A stretch of 64,000 bases of DNA, taken from NCBI RefSeq assembly GCF_008107635.1, contig NZ_SDGZ01000023.1, positions 1-64,000 on the forward strand, written 5' to 3'. Positions 17,356-25,342 of this stretch are shown piece after piece. Source of the stretch: Weissella muntiaci (lineage in GTDB: Bacteria; Bacillota; Bacilli; Lactobacillales; Lactobacillaceae). The position numbers were made by a program, and so were the translations under genes. Each line of letters begins with the position of its first letter. Positions within the stretch are counted from its first letter, which is position 1. The notes beneath the pieces were generated by a model, which had not been told where the DNA came from, searched no databases, and saw nothing but the letters and a program-made list of their open reading frames with translations.

Positions 17356-18338
17356 AGCTGGCTTCCTCCTAGATTAAGGTTCCTTGATGTCACCGGCTTT
17401 AAGACCGATTTTTTCAAATTGCTTTTATTCACATATAGATGTAGTTTGTCAGACTGCTCTACTGGCATTTGCTTTACATCCTTATGGTCAAGAATAATTT
17501 GCGCCGCCATCTTAGCAGTCTGCTTACCAAGATCCTGATAATTTAGTCCGTAGGTCGCTGTACCGCCATCTTCAGCCATCTCAATTGATCCTGTCACAAC
17601 AGGAAGCTTTGCCTTTTGTGTCACCCGACCAATTGTGTGCATTGCGCTGGCCATCAAGTTATCACTAGGAACGTATAGTCCAGCAATTTGACCATCAATA
17701 CTATTCAGCGCTGATTGAATGTCGTTAGTCGATGTCACACTTACTATCTTCAATTTAAGATGGTGCTCCTTCGCATATTTTTTTGCCATATCAACCTGTA
17801 AAGTAGAATTTTCTTCTGACGAATTATAAATCACCCCCAAGGGCTTCTCAGACTTGGTTAATGTTGATAATAGCTTCAGTTGCTTATCAACCGGTGTCAA
17901 ATCACTAGTACCAGAAACATTCGTTGCCGGTTTGTTATTATCCTTTACCAACCCCGCGCGTTTTAAATCGGTCACCGCCGTTGTCAAAATCGGAATTGAT
18001 TTCGTTGTCTTAGCAATTGTTTGCGCCGAAGGCTTCGCAATTGCCAAAATTAAATCTGGTTTGCCTTTAACAATCTGACTACTCATCGACTGTAAATTAG
18101 CCTGATCTCCTTGAGCGTTTTGATAATTATACTTAACTGTCCAGTTTGAATTGTAGGCTTTAACTTCCTTGGTTAGTTCCTTTTCAAATCCATTCCTAGC
18201 AGCATCTAACGAACCATGCTGCACAACTTGTAATACGCCGATATTAATCGTCTTCTGTGCTGACGCATTTACGGTCTCGGTCAATAAGATTGCTGAAGTT
18301 GTGAGAACTCCTGCGGTAATGAGTAATGTTTTTTTCAT
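17349..18338 (-). CDS. ABC substrate-binding protein (TrpX/DUF534-like)
   Basis: 329 residues from ATG, with a Sec signal peptide (MKKTLLITAGVLTTSAILL, cut after VNASA). No lipobox cysteine follows, so membrane attachment is not evident. The mature part begins KTINIGVLQVVQHGSLDAAR and contains KPDLILAIAKPSAQTIAK and GLYVPSDNLMASAM, the ABC_sub_bind (PF04392) pattern. Streptococcal relatives take up tryptophan. The upstream leader encodes a Phe-rich peptide, which hints at phenylalanine or another aromatic amino acid here. The substrate is inferred. Confidence 0.85.
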   Translation of the reverse strand: MKKTLLITAGVLTTSAILLTETVNASAQKTINIGVLQVVQHGSLDAARNGFEKELTKEVKAYNSNWTVKYNYQNAQGDQANLQSMSSQIVKGKPDLILAIAKPSAQTIAKTTKSIPILTTAVTDLKRAGLVKDNNKPATNVSGTSDLTPVDKQLKLLSTLTKSEKPLGVIYNSSEENSTLQVDMAKKYAKEHHLKLKIVSVTSTNDIQSALNSIDGQIAGLYVPSDNLMASAMHTIGRVTQKAKLPVVTGSIEMAEDGGTATYGLNYQDLGKQTAKMAAQIILDHKDVKQMPVEQSDKLHLYVNKSNLKKSVLKPVTSRNLNLGGSQLC

Positions 18339-18361
18339 AATTTTGCTCCATTTTTTAAAAT

Positions 18362-18397
18362 AAAAAAAACCAGCTAGAGACATAGTCATCTAACTGG
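18362..18397 (-). terminator. Leader terminator of the TrpXYZ-type operon
   Basis: CCAGTTAGA (18397-18389) pairs with TCTAGCTGG (18378-18370), followed by eight U residues, 25 bases before the first gene. An upstream copy of the complementary strand (18413-18421) can compete for the 5' arm, so this is probably an attenuator. Confidence 0.75.
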
Positions 18398-18527
18398 TTT
18401 TGGGCCCTCAAACAGTTAGATAATTACCGCATCTAACTGGCTCTTTTCGCGTTGAAAAGCATTAGCCTTTTTTAGATACGAACACTTAGTGTTAAGCGTT
18501 CGTATCCTGTTTTAGAATACAAACGCT
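18388..18527 (-). promoter_or_regulatory. Alternative-hairpin attenuator leader
   Basis: Three segments can pair in two ways: segment 1 (18527-18515) with segment 2 (18506-18493), or segment 2 with segment 3 (18488-18475, 14 bp with G-U, loop ACAC). A further hairpin occupies 18467-18439. Then CCAGTTAGAT (18440-18431) pairs with ATCTAACTG (18421-18413), which can instead pair with the terminator arm (18397-18388). Segment 1 overlaps the stop codon of the leader peptide, the expected place for ribosome control. Confidence 0.65.
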
Positions 18528-18588
18528 ATCTAAAGAAAAAGCTAAAGCCAAATTCATTATTCAGTTGTGAGTAATTGGTATGTGTCAT
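18526..18588 (-). CDS. Phe-rich leader peptide
   Basis: A 20-codon open frame with an excellent GAGGGG site seven bases upstream. It encodes a peptide ending NNEFGFSFFFR; five of its last eight residues are phenylalanine. The stop codon lies inside the first arm of the downstream hairpins. Ribosome stalling at the Phe codons when charged tRNA-Phe is scarce would alter the hairpin choice. The pattern matches amino-acid leader peptides such as PheL of enterobacteria. No T-box sequence is present. Confidence 0.7.
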   Translation of the reverse strand: MTHTNYSQLNNEFGFSFFFR

Positions 18589-18690
18589 TTCATAACCCCT
18601 CTACAAATGATTAAAATTAATTAAACCTTAAAGCGTCTAAAATGTCAACTTTCTTTTAAAACTCATTAAATTTTAATTCTACAAACAGCA

Positions 18691-18719
18691 AAAAACTTCC
18701 AGCAAAAAATACTGGAAGT
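18691..18719 (-). terminator. Terminator of the SDR gene
   Basis: CTTCCAG and CTGGAAG form a stem followed by a minus-strand T6. Confidence 0.75.
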
Positions 18720-18735
18720 CAGTTTAATCAAAGCT

Positions 18736-19470
18736 TTAGCTATCTTGACGAGTTGGTGCAATATCAATCTCACGAATGGTAACATCTTGTGGCATATCGT
18801 AAATAAACTTAACTACTTCAGCCACATGCTTCGGATCTAGCACAACACCACCCATTGCATTCTTCCACTCTTGATAACTCTCAAGCGCACCTTCGTCAGT
18901 TACATGCGTCAACAATTCAGTCTCCGCAGCCCCTGGTGCAACTACAGCAACACGCACATTTTTGCCTGACACTTCCTCACGGACAGTCTCAGTTAAGCCA
19001 TGCACACCATACTTACTTGCCACATATGCGGCGTGATTTGTGAAGGTCTTCTTTCCTGCAAGTGAGGACATATTAATGATTGTTCCACTTTGGCGCTCGA
19101 TCATCTCATTCAAAACAATTTGCATACCGTTCAAGACACCCATCACATTGGTGTCTAACATGGTCTGCCATTCCTTAGGATCTTGATTTTGTATATTACC
19201 AAGTAACATCAATCCTGCATTATTTACTAAAAGATCAACCGGACCAAACTTTGCGACTGCCTTATTAACAGCTGTTTCAAATTGTTCCTTATCGGTTACA
19301 TCAACTTCCTCAACTAATACATTTGAAAAGTCTAATGGAAGCTCCTTAATCTTTTGAGTACGACGACTTAGTAGCAACTCTGGAAATCCAGCTTCGTTAA
19401 AAATCTTTGCAATTTCAGCACCAAATCCAGAACTTGCTCCTGTGATAACAATTAATGGCTTATTTGTCAT
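18736..19470 (-). CDS. Short-chain dehydrogenase/reductase
   Basis: 244 residues of classical SDR type. The NAD(P)-binding GASSGFG is at residues 11-17, NNAG near 85-88, a catalytic serine in IINMSSLAGK and YVASK as the catalytic Tyr-Lys pair, followed by VAPGAAETEL. It is closest to YdfG-like serine/3-hydroxy acid dehydrogenases. It is divergent from a MerR regulator, and its promoter has the 19-bp spacer of MerR-activated genes, so it is probably induced by an aldehyde or oxidant. Exact substrate unknown. Confidence 0.9.
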   Translation of the reverse strand: MTNKPLIVITGASSGFGAEIAKIFNEAGFPELLLSRRTQKIKELPLDFSNVLVEEVDVTDKEQFETAVNKAVAKFGPVDLLVNNAGLMLLGNIQNQDPKEWQTMLDTNVMGVLNGMQIVLNEMIERQSGTIINMSSLAGKKTFTNHAAYVASKYGVHGLTETVREEVSGKNVRVAVVAPGAAETELLTHVTDEGALESYQEWKNAMGGVVLDPKHVAEVVKFIYDMPQDVTIREIDIAPTRQDS

Positions 19471-19502
19471 GATTATTCCCCGTTCTATTTATTATAAGTG
19501 TT

Positions 19503-19533
19503 ATACTATCACTTGAACCTAAGTTTAAGTCAA
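19503..19533 (-). promoter_or_regulatory. MerR-type promoter and operator of the SDR gene
   Basis: On the minus strand TTGACT and TAGTAT are separated by 19 bp, longer than usual and typical of MerR control. The near-palindrome ACTTGAACCTAAGTTTAAGT (19511-19530) fills the spacer. Confidence 0.65.
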
Positions 19534-19542
19534 GAGGAAACT

Positions 19543-19995
19543 ATGAAAAACTATCAAATCGGCGATATTGCCAGTATTATGCACGTCCCAACCTCCACAA
19601 TTCGATATTATGATAAACAAGGTCTTTTACCCTTTGCCAAAAGAGATCTCAATGGTCGTCGAATCTTTAATGAAAATGACTTGAATTATATCGAGGTTAT
19701 TGATTGTCTGAAGCAGTCCGGCATACCAATCAAAGATATCAGCCACTTTATGACGTGGTGTTTGGAAGGCGATTCAACATTAAATCAACGCTTCGACTTC
19801 ATTGAAGAGCACGAAGCAATCCTTGAAGATGAGATTAAAAATCTCCAAGCTCAACTGGCCTTCCTGCGCTGGAAGAAGTGGTATTACTCACGAGCAAAGG
19901 AAGCTGGAACTGAAACAATTAATTTTGAAACTGGTACAAGCCACGTACAACCAGAGCTTAGGTCTATCTACGAGGCAGAAATAGCACATAGCTAA
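19543..19995 (+). CDS. MerR family transcriptional regulator
   Basis: 150 residues from the ATG behind AAGAGGAAACT. The MerR winged-helix begins YQIGDIASIMHVPTSTIRYYDKQGLLPF. It is followed by RRIFNENDLNYIEVIDCLKQ and a C-terminal coiled dimerisation helix. No metal-binding cysteines are present, which fits the AdhR-like aldehyde-responsive branch rather than metal sensors. It is divergent from the SDR gene, whose promoter carries its probable operator. Confidence 0.9.
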   Translation: MKNYQIGDIASIMHVPTSTIRYYDKQGLLPFAKRDLNGRRIFNENDLNYIEVIDCLKQSGIPIKDISHFMTWCLEGDSTLNQRFDFIEEHEAILEDEIKNLQAQLAFLRWKKWYYSRAKEAGTETINFETGTSHVQPELRSIYEAEIAHS

Positions 19996-20029
19996 AAAGG
20001 TTCACCATACTTAATATGGTGAACCTTTT
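19994..20029. terminator. Bidirectional terminator
   Basis: AAAAAGGTTCACCATA pairs with TATGGTGAACCTTTT between convergent merR and tetR. Confidence 0.85.
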
Positions 20030-20612
20030 ATTTTTGTTGATTATGAATTGCTGGTATCACAATATTGTCTACCAAGTCAGTCACAAATTCTAATGATACT
20101 GCCGACTGATCGACTAGAACTTGGTAAAGCAATGCACGAAAAGGCATCAACTTCACCTCCCTAATCACATCATTTTTAAGTTCACCGTCGAGAATCGCCT
20201 GCTCCAACATTCGAGTCATGATTAATTCATTTTGCTTGCTCAATTCAGCAAAGAAGTTATTAACTGTCTCAGTTCCACGCCCTAATTCAATTAGAAAAGC
20301 CCGCATAAACGGTGGTGATCCATTAAAATGCATCAGGCTATCAATTAAATTTTCACGCAGGCGCTTTCCAGAAAAATCAATTTGATCGTAGCTTTGAACT
20401 TCATCGACTGAATAGTACTGCTCTGCCGCTAATACCATTGTAAATGGATCAGCAAATCGCCGGTAAAGGACTGGTCGACCAACACCGGATGCTTTCGCGA
20501 CATTGTTAAAAGTAACATTCTCATAACCCGACGTCTCCAGAAGATGAATGACCGCAGAAAATATTGCCTCGTTAAGTTCAGCAACTGATTTGCGTGGTGC
20601 TCTCGTTACCAT
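20028..20612 (-). CDS. TetR/AcrR family transcriptional regulator
   Basis: 194 residues. The N-terminal helix-turn-helix (VTFNNVAKASGVGRPVLYRRFADP, about residues 35-58) is followed by a C-terminal domain with the RAFLIELGRGTE segment. The ribosome binding site is CAGGAGGG. It is divergent from an oxidoreductase-acyltransferase pair and probably represses it through the palindrome at 20724-20740. Confidence 0.88.
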   Translation of the reverse strand: MVTRAPRKSVAELNEAIFSAVIHLLETSGYENVTFNNVAKASGVGRPVLYRRFADPFTMVLAAEQYYSVDEVQSYDQIDFSGKRLRENLIDSLMHFNGSPPFMRAFLIELGRGTETVNNFFAELSKQNELIMTRMLEQAILDGELKNDVIREVKLMPFRALLYQVLVDQSAVSLEFVTDLVDNIVIPAIHNQQK

Positions 20613-20690
20613 TCTTGAATCCCTCCTGGTCTTTCCAACTGATTAAATTATAACATCCTTTATTTTTAAGAACAAATTGTAAATAAAAAC

Positions 20691-20740
20691 TTGTATTATT
20701 CAACCAGTGCGTTATAATTCTTTTTGTATTATAGATACAA
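20691..20740 (+). promoter_or_regulatory. Promoter and operator of the oxidoreductase gene
   Basis: TTGTAT, a 16-nt spacer and TATAAT (20713-20718) are followed at the expected start by the palindrome TTGTAT-TATAG-ATACAA (20724-20740), a good site for the divergent TetR. Confidence 0.55.
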
Positions 20741-20766
20741 CATGTAAATAAAAGAGGGATTAAATT

Positions 20767-21657
20767 ATGCGACAACTTATTCAACATAGCTTTAGAGGTA
20801 TCAACGATCTTAGTTTCAGGGAGGTTGATCTCCCAACGCCTGCAGCGAATGAAGTCTTGATCAAAATGCATGCGCTTCCAGTTACCGCTTCAGATATAAA
20901 GCGCGAGTTTAATGATCACGCCACTGCTGAACAGTTAACTAACCTTCCGCGGGTAATCGGCGTTGGCGGAGTTGGTGAGGTAGTGCAGGTTGGCGAACAA
21001 CGGGACTCCGCACTAATGCATCAACGCGTCTTGGTGCTTAATCCTACTGGAGCTTACCAAGAGTATCTTACATCCAAAAATTCAAATTGGCTTTTCCCAT
21101 TATCAGACAACGTCTCAGATGAACAAGCACTTACATTAGTTGGTGCCGGTGGCACCGCCGAACTCCTCGCCTCAATCATTAAGAAAGCTTCGTCACAAAA
21201 TATCATCATCACCGGCGCAAACTCTGTGATTGGCATATTACTACTTCAATTGCTTACCTTAGATCATCATATGATCTTCCCCTTAGTAAATCCTAGCAGT
21301 GTCGAGTATTTCCAGTCTCGATTACCAAAAGCACCAGTCTACACAATTGATTGCTTACCCAAACTGACTGATGCAACAATCATCGATATCGCTGGAAATA
21401 CACACCTTTTAGAATCCTTGTCATCAATGATTCCAAATGTCCAGGCCATTTCTATCGCAATTACAGATAATCCACAAATTCAATTTGTTCACGAAGAATT
21501 CAACCGACAAGTCTATCTACAATTGATTGAAAAATTATCCACTGACGAACTCAAAGGTCCAGTTGGTAAACGCTTCGCTTTCAGCGATGCAAAAGAAGCC
21601 CAACACTATACCAATGACCACCATAGTCGTGGTCGTGTATATCTCACATTAAATTAA
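20767..21657 (+). CDS. Zinc-less MDR-family oxidoreductase
   Basis: 296 residues with GroES-like N terminus (NEVLIKMHALPVTASDIKREF) and a Rossmann domain around NIIITGANSVIGILLLQLL, where the usual GxGxxG is degenerate (GANSVIG). This places it with the quinone-oxidoreductase/enoyl-reductase branch of the medium-chain dehydrogenases. It is somewhat shorter than usual (about 320). No zinc-site cysteines are seen. It is 13 bases upstream of an acyltransferase gene and divergent from a TetR regulator. Confidence 0.8.
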   Translation: MRQLIQHSFRGINDLSFREVDLPTPAANEVLIKMHALPVTASDIKREFNDHATAEQLTNLPRVIGVGGVGEVVQVGEQRDSALMHQRVLVLNPTGAYQEYLTSKNSNWLFPLSDNVSDEQALTLVGAGGTAELLASIIKKASSQNIIITGANSVIGILLLQLLTLDHHMIFPLVNPSSVEYFQSRLPKAPVYTIDCLPKLTDATIIDIAGNTHLLESLSSMIPNVQAISIAITDNPQIQFVHEEFNRQVYLQLIEKLSTDELKGPVGKRFAFSDAKEAQHYTNDHHSRGRVYLTLN

Positions 21658-21670
21658 GCAGGTATCAAAC

Positions 21671-22201
21671 ATGAATTTCAAAAAACTATTCCAAATAAAT
21701 TCCTTTTCAAGCGATCCAGATGCACGCATGCTAGCTGCAGAGATTCTGCAGCAACAATATAATTGTGAAATCAACGCCGTTGAAATTGATGAGACCGTCC
21801 TTTTTGCTCATAATGGCAAGGGCTGCACAATTGCCGCAGCTAAAATTTCCGCCGGAACCGTGATCTTTCAGAATGTTACAATTGGGGCCAACCAGACCTA
21901 TAATCGTTCAACTAAGCGCTGGGAAAATCTCGGTAATCCTGTCATTGGTAAAAATGTAATAATTGCGGACGGTGCCAAAATCGTAGGACCAATTATTATC
22001 GGCGATAATTCAATTATTGGAACGGGAGCAATCATCACTAAAGATGTCCCTGAAAGTAGCATCGCCTTTGGCGTCAATCAAATTAAGCCCGCTAACCCCG
22101 GAATGGCACCGATTTACTATTCAGACATGCCTACCCGTGAAGACCAGATCACGGCGGCCGAAGATTTAATCACTCGTTATCATACACAAGCAACTCAGTA
22201 A
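21671..22201 (+). CDS. Left-handed beta-helix acyltransferase (serine acetyltransferase-like)
   Basis: 176 residues built on hexapeptide repeats: ISAGTVIFQNVTIGA, VIGKNVIIADGAKIVG, PIIIGDNSIIGTGAIITKDV. The terminal V(P)xxxIAFGVNQIK segment resembles CysE-type serine O-acetyltransferases. The N-terminal helical domain of true CysE is very short here, so the acceptor is uncertain. Probably co-transcribed with the preceding oxidoreductase. Confidence 0.78.
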   Translation: MNFKKLFQINSFSSDPDARMLAAEILQQQYNCEINAVEIDETVLFAHNGKGCTIAAAKISAGTVIFQNVTIGANQTYNRSTKRWENLGNPVIGKNVIIADGAKIVGPIIIGDNSIIGTGAIITKDVPESSIAFGVNQIKPANPGMAPIYYSDMPTREDQITAAEDLITRYHTQATQ

Positions 22202-22216
22202 TTAATCGAACATACA

Positions 22217-22250
22217 CAAAAAGCGACCGTTCATGCAAGGTCGCTTTTTT
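22217..22250. terminator. Bidirectional terminator
   Basis: AAAAGCGACC and GGTCGCTTTTTT form a stem between convergent genes. Confidence 0.85.
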
Positions 22251-22259
22251 ATTATCACG

Positions 22260-23216
22260 TTAAGAAATCGCTATTACTGGTCGTGGCGCATTTGGTGCTG
22301 ACCAAGCCGTACTGATTTGATCAAGAGTAAATATTGCTATCGGCACACTCCATTGGTTCTCGGCTGCTAACCTAAACACATTTTGCAATGTAGTGTACAT
22401 ATCAGCCATATCAACAGAACGGAGACCAGAACCCATGATTTCAATCTTAGAAGAACGTAATGCGGCTCCTGAGATTTTGGCATCCTGACCGGCAATCGCA
22501 CCGATTTCGATATAACGAATTCGATGTGCACCACCAATTGTTTTGGCCAAACTATTAATAATCAAGGTTGCTGTGTCGCCAAACAAATAATCTAAGACAA
22601 TTGTTACGTCTGTAGTTAGCTTTCCAAGTTCATTCATATATGCTGTTTGGCCGGCCTGATCTGCTAAATCAAATGAATCAGTCGCTAGATAAGCATCAGC
22701 ATTGACTGATCTCAATTGTTCATAACCGCGGCCGGTTACAATCACCTTCTCCGCCCCCAGTGTGTAAGCCATTGCGACCGCAAGGACTCCCGCTGTCCCA
22801 GTTGCACCATTAATCAGGACTACATCCCCAGGCTTGATTTGAGCACGATATACCAACGCTGCATAAGAGCTCATCCCTGGATTTGCGATTGCGGCCGCCA
22901 TATGGTCGCTTAGATTGTCTGGTAATGAAATTAACATTTTCTGATCAACAAGCGTTTGCTCAGCCAATGATCCTGTCATCGAATTTGCAAAATAGACCCG
23001 CTTACCATTTTCAAGGGTTCCAACTCCATCCATTCCTGCAGTGCGTGGAAAATCATTTGCGCTTGAATAATGGTTTCCCATTGAACGAGCTTTTGTAACA
23101 TTACTAAGGGCACTTGCCTTCACATTTACAAGTACTGATGGTTGGTCACTTACTGGGGCAGATATTTCGCTAAGCGTTGGAGCCTGTCCAATTCCTTTTA
23201 TAATTGCTGCTTTCAT
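22260..23216 (-). CDS. MDR-family alcohol dehydrogenase/quinone reductase
   Basis: 318 residues from the ATG behind AGAGGG; a longer in-frame start lies in the operator region and is rejected. GroES-like N terminus (MKAAIIKGIGQAPTLSE) with ASALSNVTKARSMGNHY. The Rossmann motif is GATGTAGVLAVAMAYTLGA (about 150-168). It carries no zinc ligands, so it is quinone oxidoreductase-like. It is divergent from a MarR regulator with a 16-bp inverted repeat between them, so induction by a quinone or electrophile is likely. Confidence 0.85.
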   Translation of the reverse strand: MKAAIIKGIGQAPTLSEISAPVSDQPSVLVNVKASALSNVTKARSMGNHYSSANDFPRTAGMDGVGTLENGKRVYFANSMTGSLAEQTLVDQKMLISLPDNLSDHMAAAIANPGMSSYAALVYRAQIKPGDVVLINGATGTAGVLAVAMAYTLGAEKVIVTGRGYEQLRSVNADAYLATDSFDLADQAGQTAYMNELGKLTTDVTIVLDYLFGDTATLIINSLAKTIGGAHRIRYIEIGAIAGQDAKISGAALRSSKIEIMGSGLRSVDMADMYTTLQNVFRLAAENQWSVPIAIFTLDQISTAWSAPNAPRPVIAIS

Positions 23217-23240
23217 TTTAAAATTCCCTCTTTTTATTTT

Positions 23241-23292
23241 ATTTGCGTTTTGCACATAAATAAATATAACACTATCTGTGCAAAATGCAAAT
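23241..23292. promoter_or_regulatory. MarR operator and overlapping divergent promoters
   Basis: ATTTGCGTTTTGCACA (23241-23256) and TGTGCAAAATGCAAAT (23277-23292) are inverted copies with one mismatch, 20 bp apart. Each arm carries a -35 (TTGCGT or TTGCAT) with a 16-nt spacer to a -10 (TATAAC on +, TATATT on minus). Binding would block both genes. Confidence 0.7.
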
Positions 23293-23312
23293 TATTTTGT
23301 TAAAATAATGGT

Positions 23313-23756
23313 ATGAAAAATAACTATTATACTGAAGTTTATCAACATATCTTTAAGCTAATCTGCTTTCTTGATGATCCCAAACAGGACCAAAATTTAC
23401 TTAATGAGGCTGGCGTTGACCTTGATCCAAAGCTATTCCCATTATTTGTAACGATTGCAAATACTGCCCCAACTCAAGTTAGTAGTTTAGTTAGCCTTTT
23501 TAATCGTCCGCCCTCAACGTTAAGCCGACAAATCGATCGTTTGGAAAAAAGTGGTTTAATTCAAACTTTCCAGGATGATGTGGATACACGAATTAGGAAA
23601 ATAATCTTATCCCCCTTAGGTCTTGAAATAAATTCTGCAATCAGTTCAACACGCCTAAGAATTCTCGAAGCTGCTTTTGAAGGTCTAACATCTGCTGAAA
23701 GAGCGGCCTTTCTCACTGCTTTTAGAAAAGTTGATCACTTTATATCTCAACGATAA
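23313..23756 (+). CDS. MarR family transcriptional regulator
   Basis: 147 residues. The winged helix-turn-helix is recognisable: PTQVSSLVSLFNRPPSTLSRQ (recognition helix about residues 64-76), then IDRLEKSGLIQ and a DDVDTRIRKIILS wing. No good ribosome binding site precedes the ATG; translation may be weak. It is divergent from the quinone-reductase-like gene and is presumably its repressor and its own. Confidence 0.9.
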   Translation: MKNNYYTEVYQHIFKLICFLDDPKQDQNLLNEAGVDLDPKLFPLFVTIANTAPTQVSSLVSLFNRPPSTLSRQIDRLEKSGLIQTFQDDVDTRIRKIILSPLGLEINSAISSTRLRILEAAFEGLTSAERAAFLTAFRKVDHFISQR

Positions 23757-23789
23757 GTAGCAAAACATGCTCAAAATCTTAATTCATTA

Positions 23790-23819
23790 GAGTCCTTTTT
23801 AGATAAAGGGCTCTTTTTT
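23790..23819 (+). terminator. Terminator of the marR gene
   Basis: GAGTCCTTT and AAAGGGCTC pair with one G-U, followed by TTTTTT. Confidence 0.75.
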
Positions 23820-23876
23820 AATTCAAATTATTAACCTTGAATATTTACTATTCAATTCTTGAAAAATGTGCTAAGT

Positions 23877-23904
23877 TTATTGTGTAGTTTAAAATGATTA
23901 TAAA
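23877..23904 (+). promoter_or_regulatory. VIT operon promoter with PerR-box-like site
   Basis: TTATTG, 16 nt and TATAAA form a promoter. TTAAAATGATTATAA (23889-23903) matches the PerR box TTATAATNATTATAA at 14 of 15 positions and overlaps the -10. A PerR-type gene is the third gene downstream. Confidence 0.6.
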
Positions 23905-23922
23905 TTAGACGAGGTTAATTTT

Positions 23923-24609
23923 ATGCCGAAGCAAAAGAAACTCAATCTTTCACAGCGAAACAATCTTGTACGTGCAGCGGTTATGGGCGCCAATGACGGA
24001 ATTTTATCAATTTCTGGCATTGTAATCGGTGTTGCAGCTGCTTCGTCCAATTCGTTTACGATCTTCATCGCCGGATTCGCTGGGATACTAGCCGGTACAG
24101 TGTCAATGGCCATGGGTGAATATGTTTCCGTTCACTCTCAAAATGATGCTCAAGTTCGCGCCGAATCAGAACAACGCTATGCGCTCGAGAACGACTATCA
24201 AACTGAATACCGTTTTGTGCGAGATAAATACATAAATCAAGGTGTATCGCTTGAATTGGCCACCTTGGCGGCCAACGAGATGATGGCTCAGGACGCACTG
24301 GGGACTACCGTTAGGGAACGTCACGGTTTCACCTTACACCACGAGGTTTCAGCAGTCGGTGCAGCAATTGCATCAATGATTTCATTTCCAACGGGCTCAC
24401 TTTTACCAATGCTTGCTATTACACTGTTACCAGCTAACATTAAAATCCCTGCGACTGGTTTAGCTGTTGCCATTGCGTTAGCCATAACCGGCTACTCGGC
24501 GGCTAAGCTTTCAGGTGCTAATCTCTATCGCGCCACACTCAGGAATGTTATTTCGGGGATCTTTACAATGGTTGTCACATTTTTAATTGGTAGTTTGATT
24601 GGGAGATAA
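23923..24609 (+). CDS. VIT1/CCC1 family iron/manganese transporter, copy 1
   Basis: 228 residues. It opens with the family motif NLVRAAVMGANDGILSISGIVIGVAAASSN, followed by AGTVSMAMGEYVSVHSQND, a charged cytoplasmic segment (about 78-130) and three further helices. Plant and yeast relatives export ferrous iron or manganese from the cytosol. The ribosome binding site is ACGAGG. Only three bases separate it from a paralogous gene, and a PerR-type regulator follows, so it probably protects against metal or peroxide stress. Confidence 0.92.
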   Translation: MPKQKKLNLSQRNNLVRAAVMGANDGILSISGIVIGVAAASSNSFTIFIAGFAGILAGTVSMAMGEYVSVHSQNDAQVRAESEQRYALENDYQTEYRFVRDKYINQGVSLELATLAANEMMAQDALGTTVRERHGFTLHHEVSAVGAAIASMISFPTGSLLPMLAITLLPANIKIPATGLAVAIALAITGYSAAKLSGANLYRATLRNVISGIFTMVVTFLIGSLIGR

Positions 24610-24612
24610 AAC

Positions 24613-25323
24613 ATGTTAAAACAAATTAAAATACGAACTAAGCATAATCGTTCCTCAAACGCCACAATGGAGGAGCGCCTGAATACAATCCGTGCAGGTG
24701 TTTTAGGATCAAATGATGGTATCTTGACTGTCGTTGGCGTATTATTCTCCGTTGCGGCCGCTACAAGTAATCAATTTACAATCATTGTTGCTGGAACTGC
24801 CGATTTGTTAGCATGTGCGTTAGCGATGGCCTCGGGCGAATATGCATCTGTCAGTGCACAAGCAGATGCTGAGAAAGTGGCTGTTAAAAATGAGCATATT
24901 CGTGTCAAAATTGCTCCTCAAGCAGTCCAACAAGACATCATGGACTTTTACCTCGAACGCGGTGTTAGCCCTGACACTGCCACCAAGATTGCCGCGGAAT
25001 TAATGGCCAAGCAACCATTAGAAACGATTCTCGCAACTAAATACAATATTCAAGTCAATCACTATGTTAATCCATGGTCAGCGGCAATTTCATCAGCCAT
25101 TTCTGCATCACTGGGTGGCCTTTTCCCACTCATGGCATTGATCTATAGCCCCGTCAAAGTTCAATTTGCGATGACAATTTTAGCCACAACGGTTGCCGTC
25201 GCTCTTACAGGTGCTTTGAGTGCCCGGTTTGGCCACGCCTTTATGAAAAAATCTATTATCAGAAATGTTATAATTGGGTTGATTACAATTGCAATTCACT
25301 ATGCAATTGGGACACTCTTCTAA
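24613..25323 (+). CDS. VIT1/CCC1 family iron/manganese transporter, copy 2
   Basis: 236 residues, paralogous to the gene upstream (NTIRAGVLGSNDGILTVVGVLFSVAAATSN; CALAMASGEYASVSAQAD). The N terminus is longer and basic. Its ribosome binding site (GGGAG) overlaps the previous stop. Tandem copies may form a heteromer or handle different metals. It is followed after 19 bases by the PerR-type gene. Confidence 0.92.
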   Translation: MLKQIKIRTKHNRSSNATMEERLNTIRAGVLGSNDGILTVVGVLFSVAAATSNQFTIIVAGTADLLACALAMASGEYASVSAQADAEKVAVKNEHIRVKIAPQAVQQDIMDFYLERGVSPDTATKIAAELMAKQPLETILATKYNIQVNHYVNPWSAAISSAISASLGGLFPLMALIYSPVKVQFAMTILATTVAVALTGALSARFGHAFMKKSIIRNVIIGLITIAIHYAIGTLF

Positions 25324-25342
25324 AATCTGCAAAGGGGCTTTC

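Noticed and set aside
18361-18640. T-box riboswitch upstream of the TrpXYZ-type operon
   Set aside because: No T-box antiterminator sequence (TGGNACCGCG) on the transcribed strand; TTACCGC occurs only on the opposite strand.
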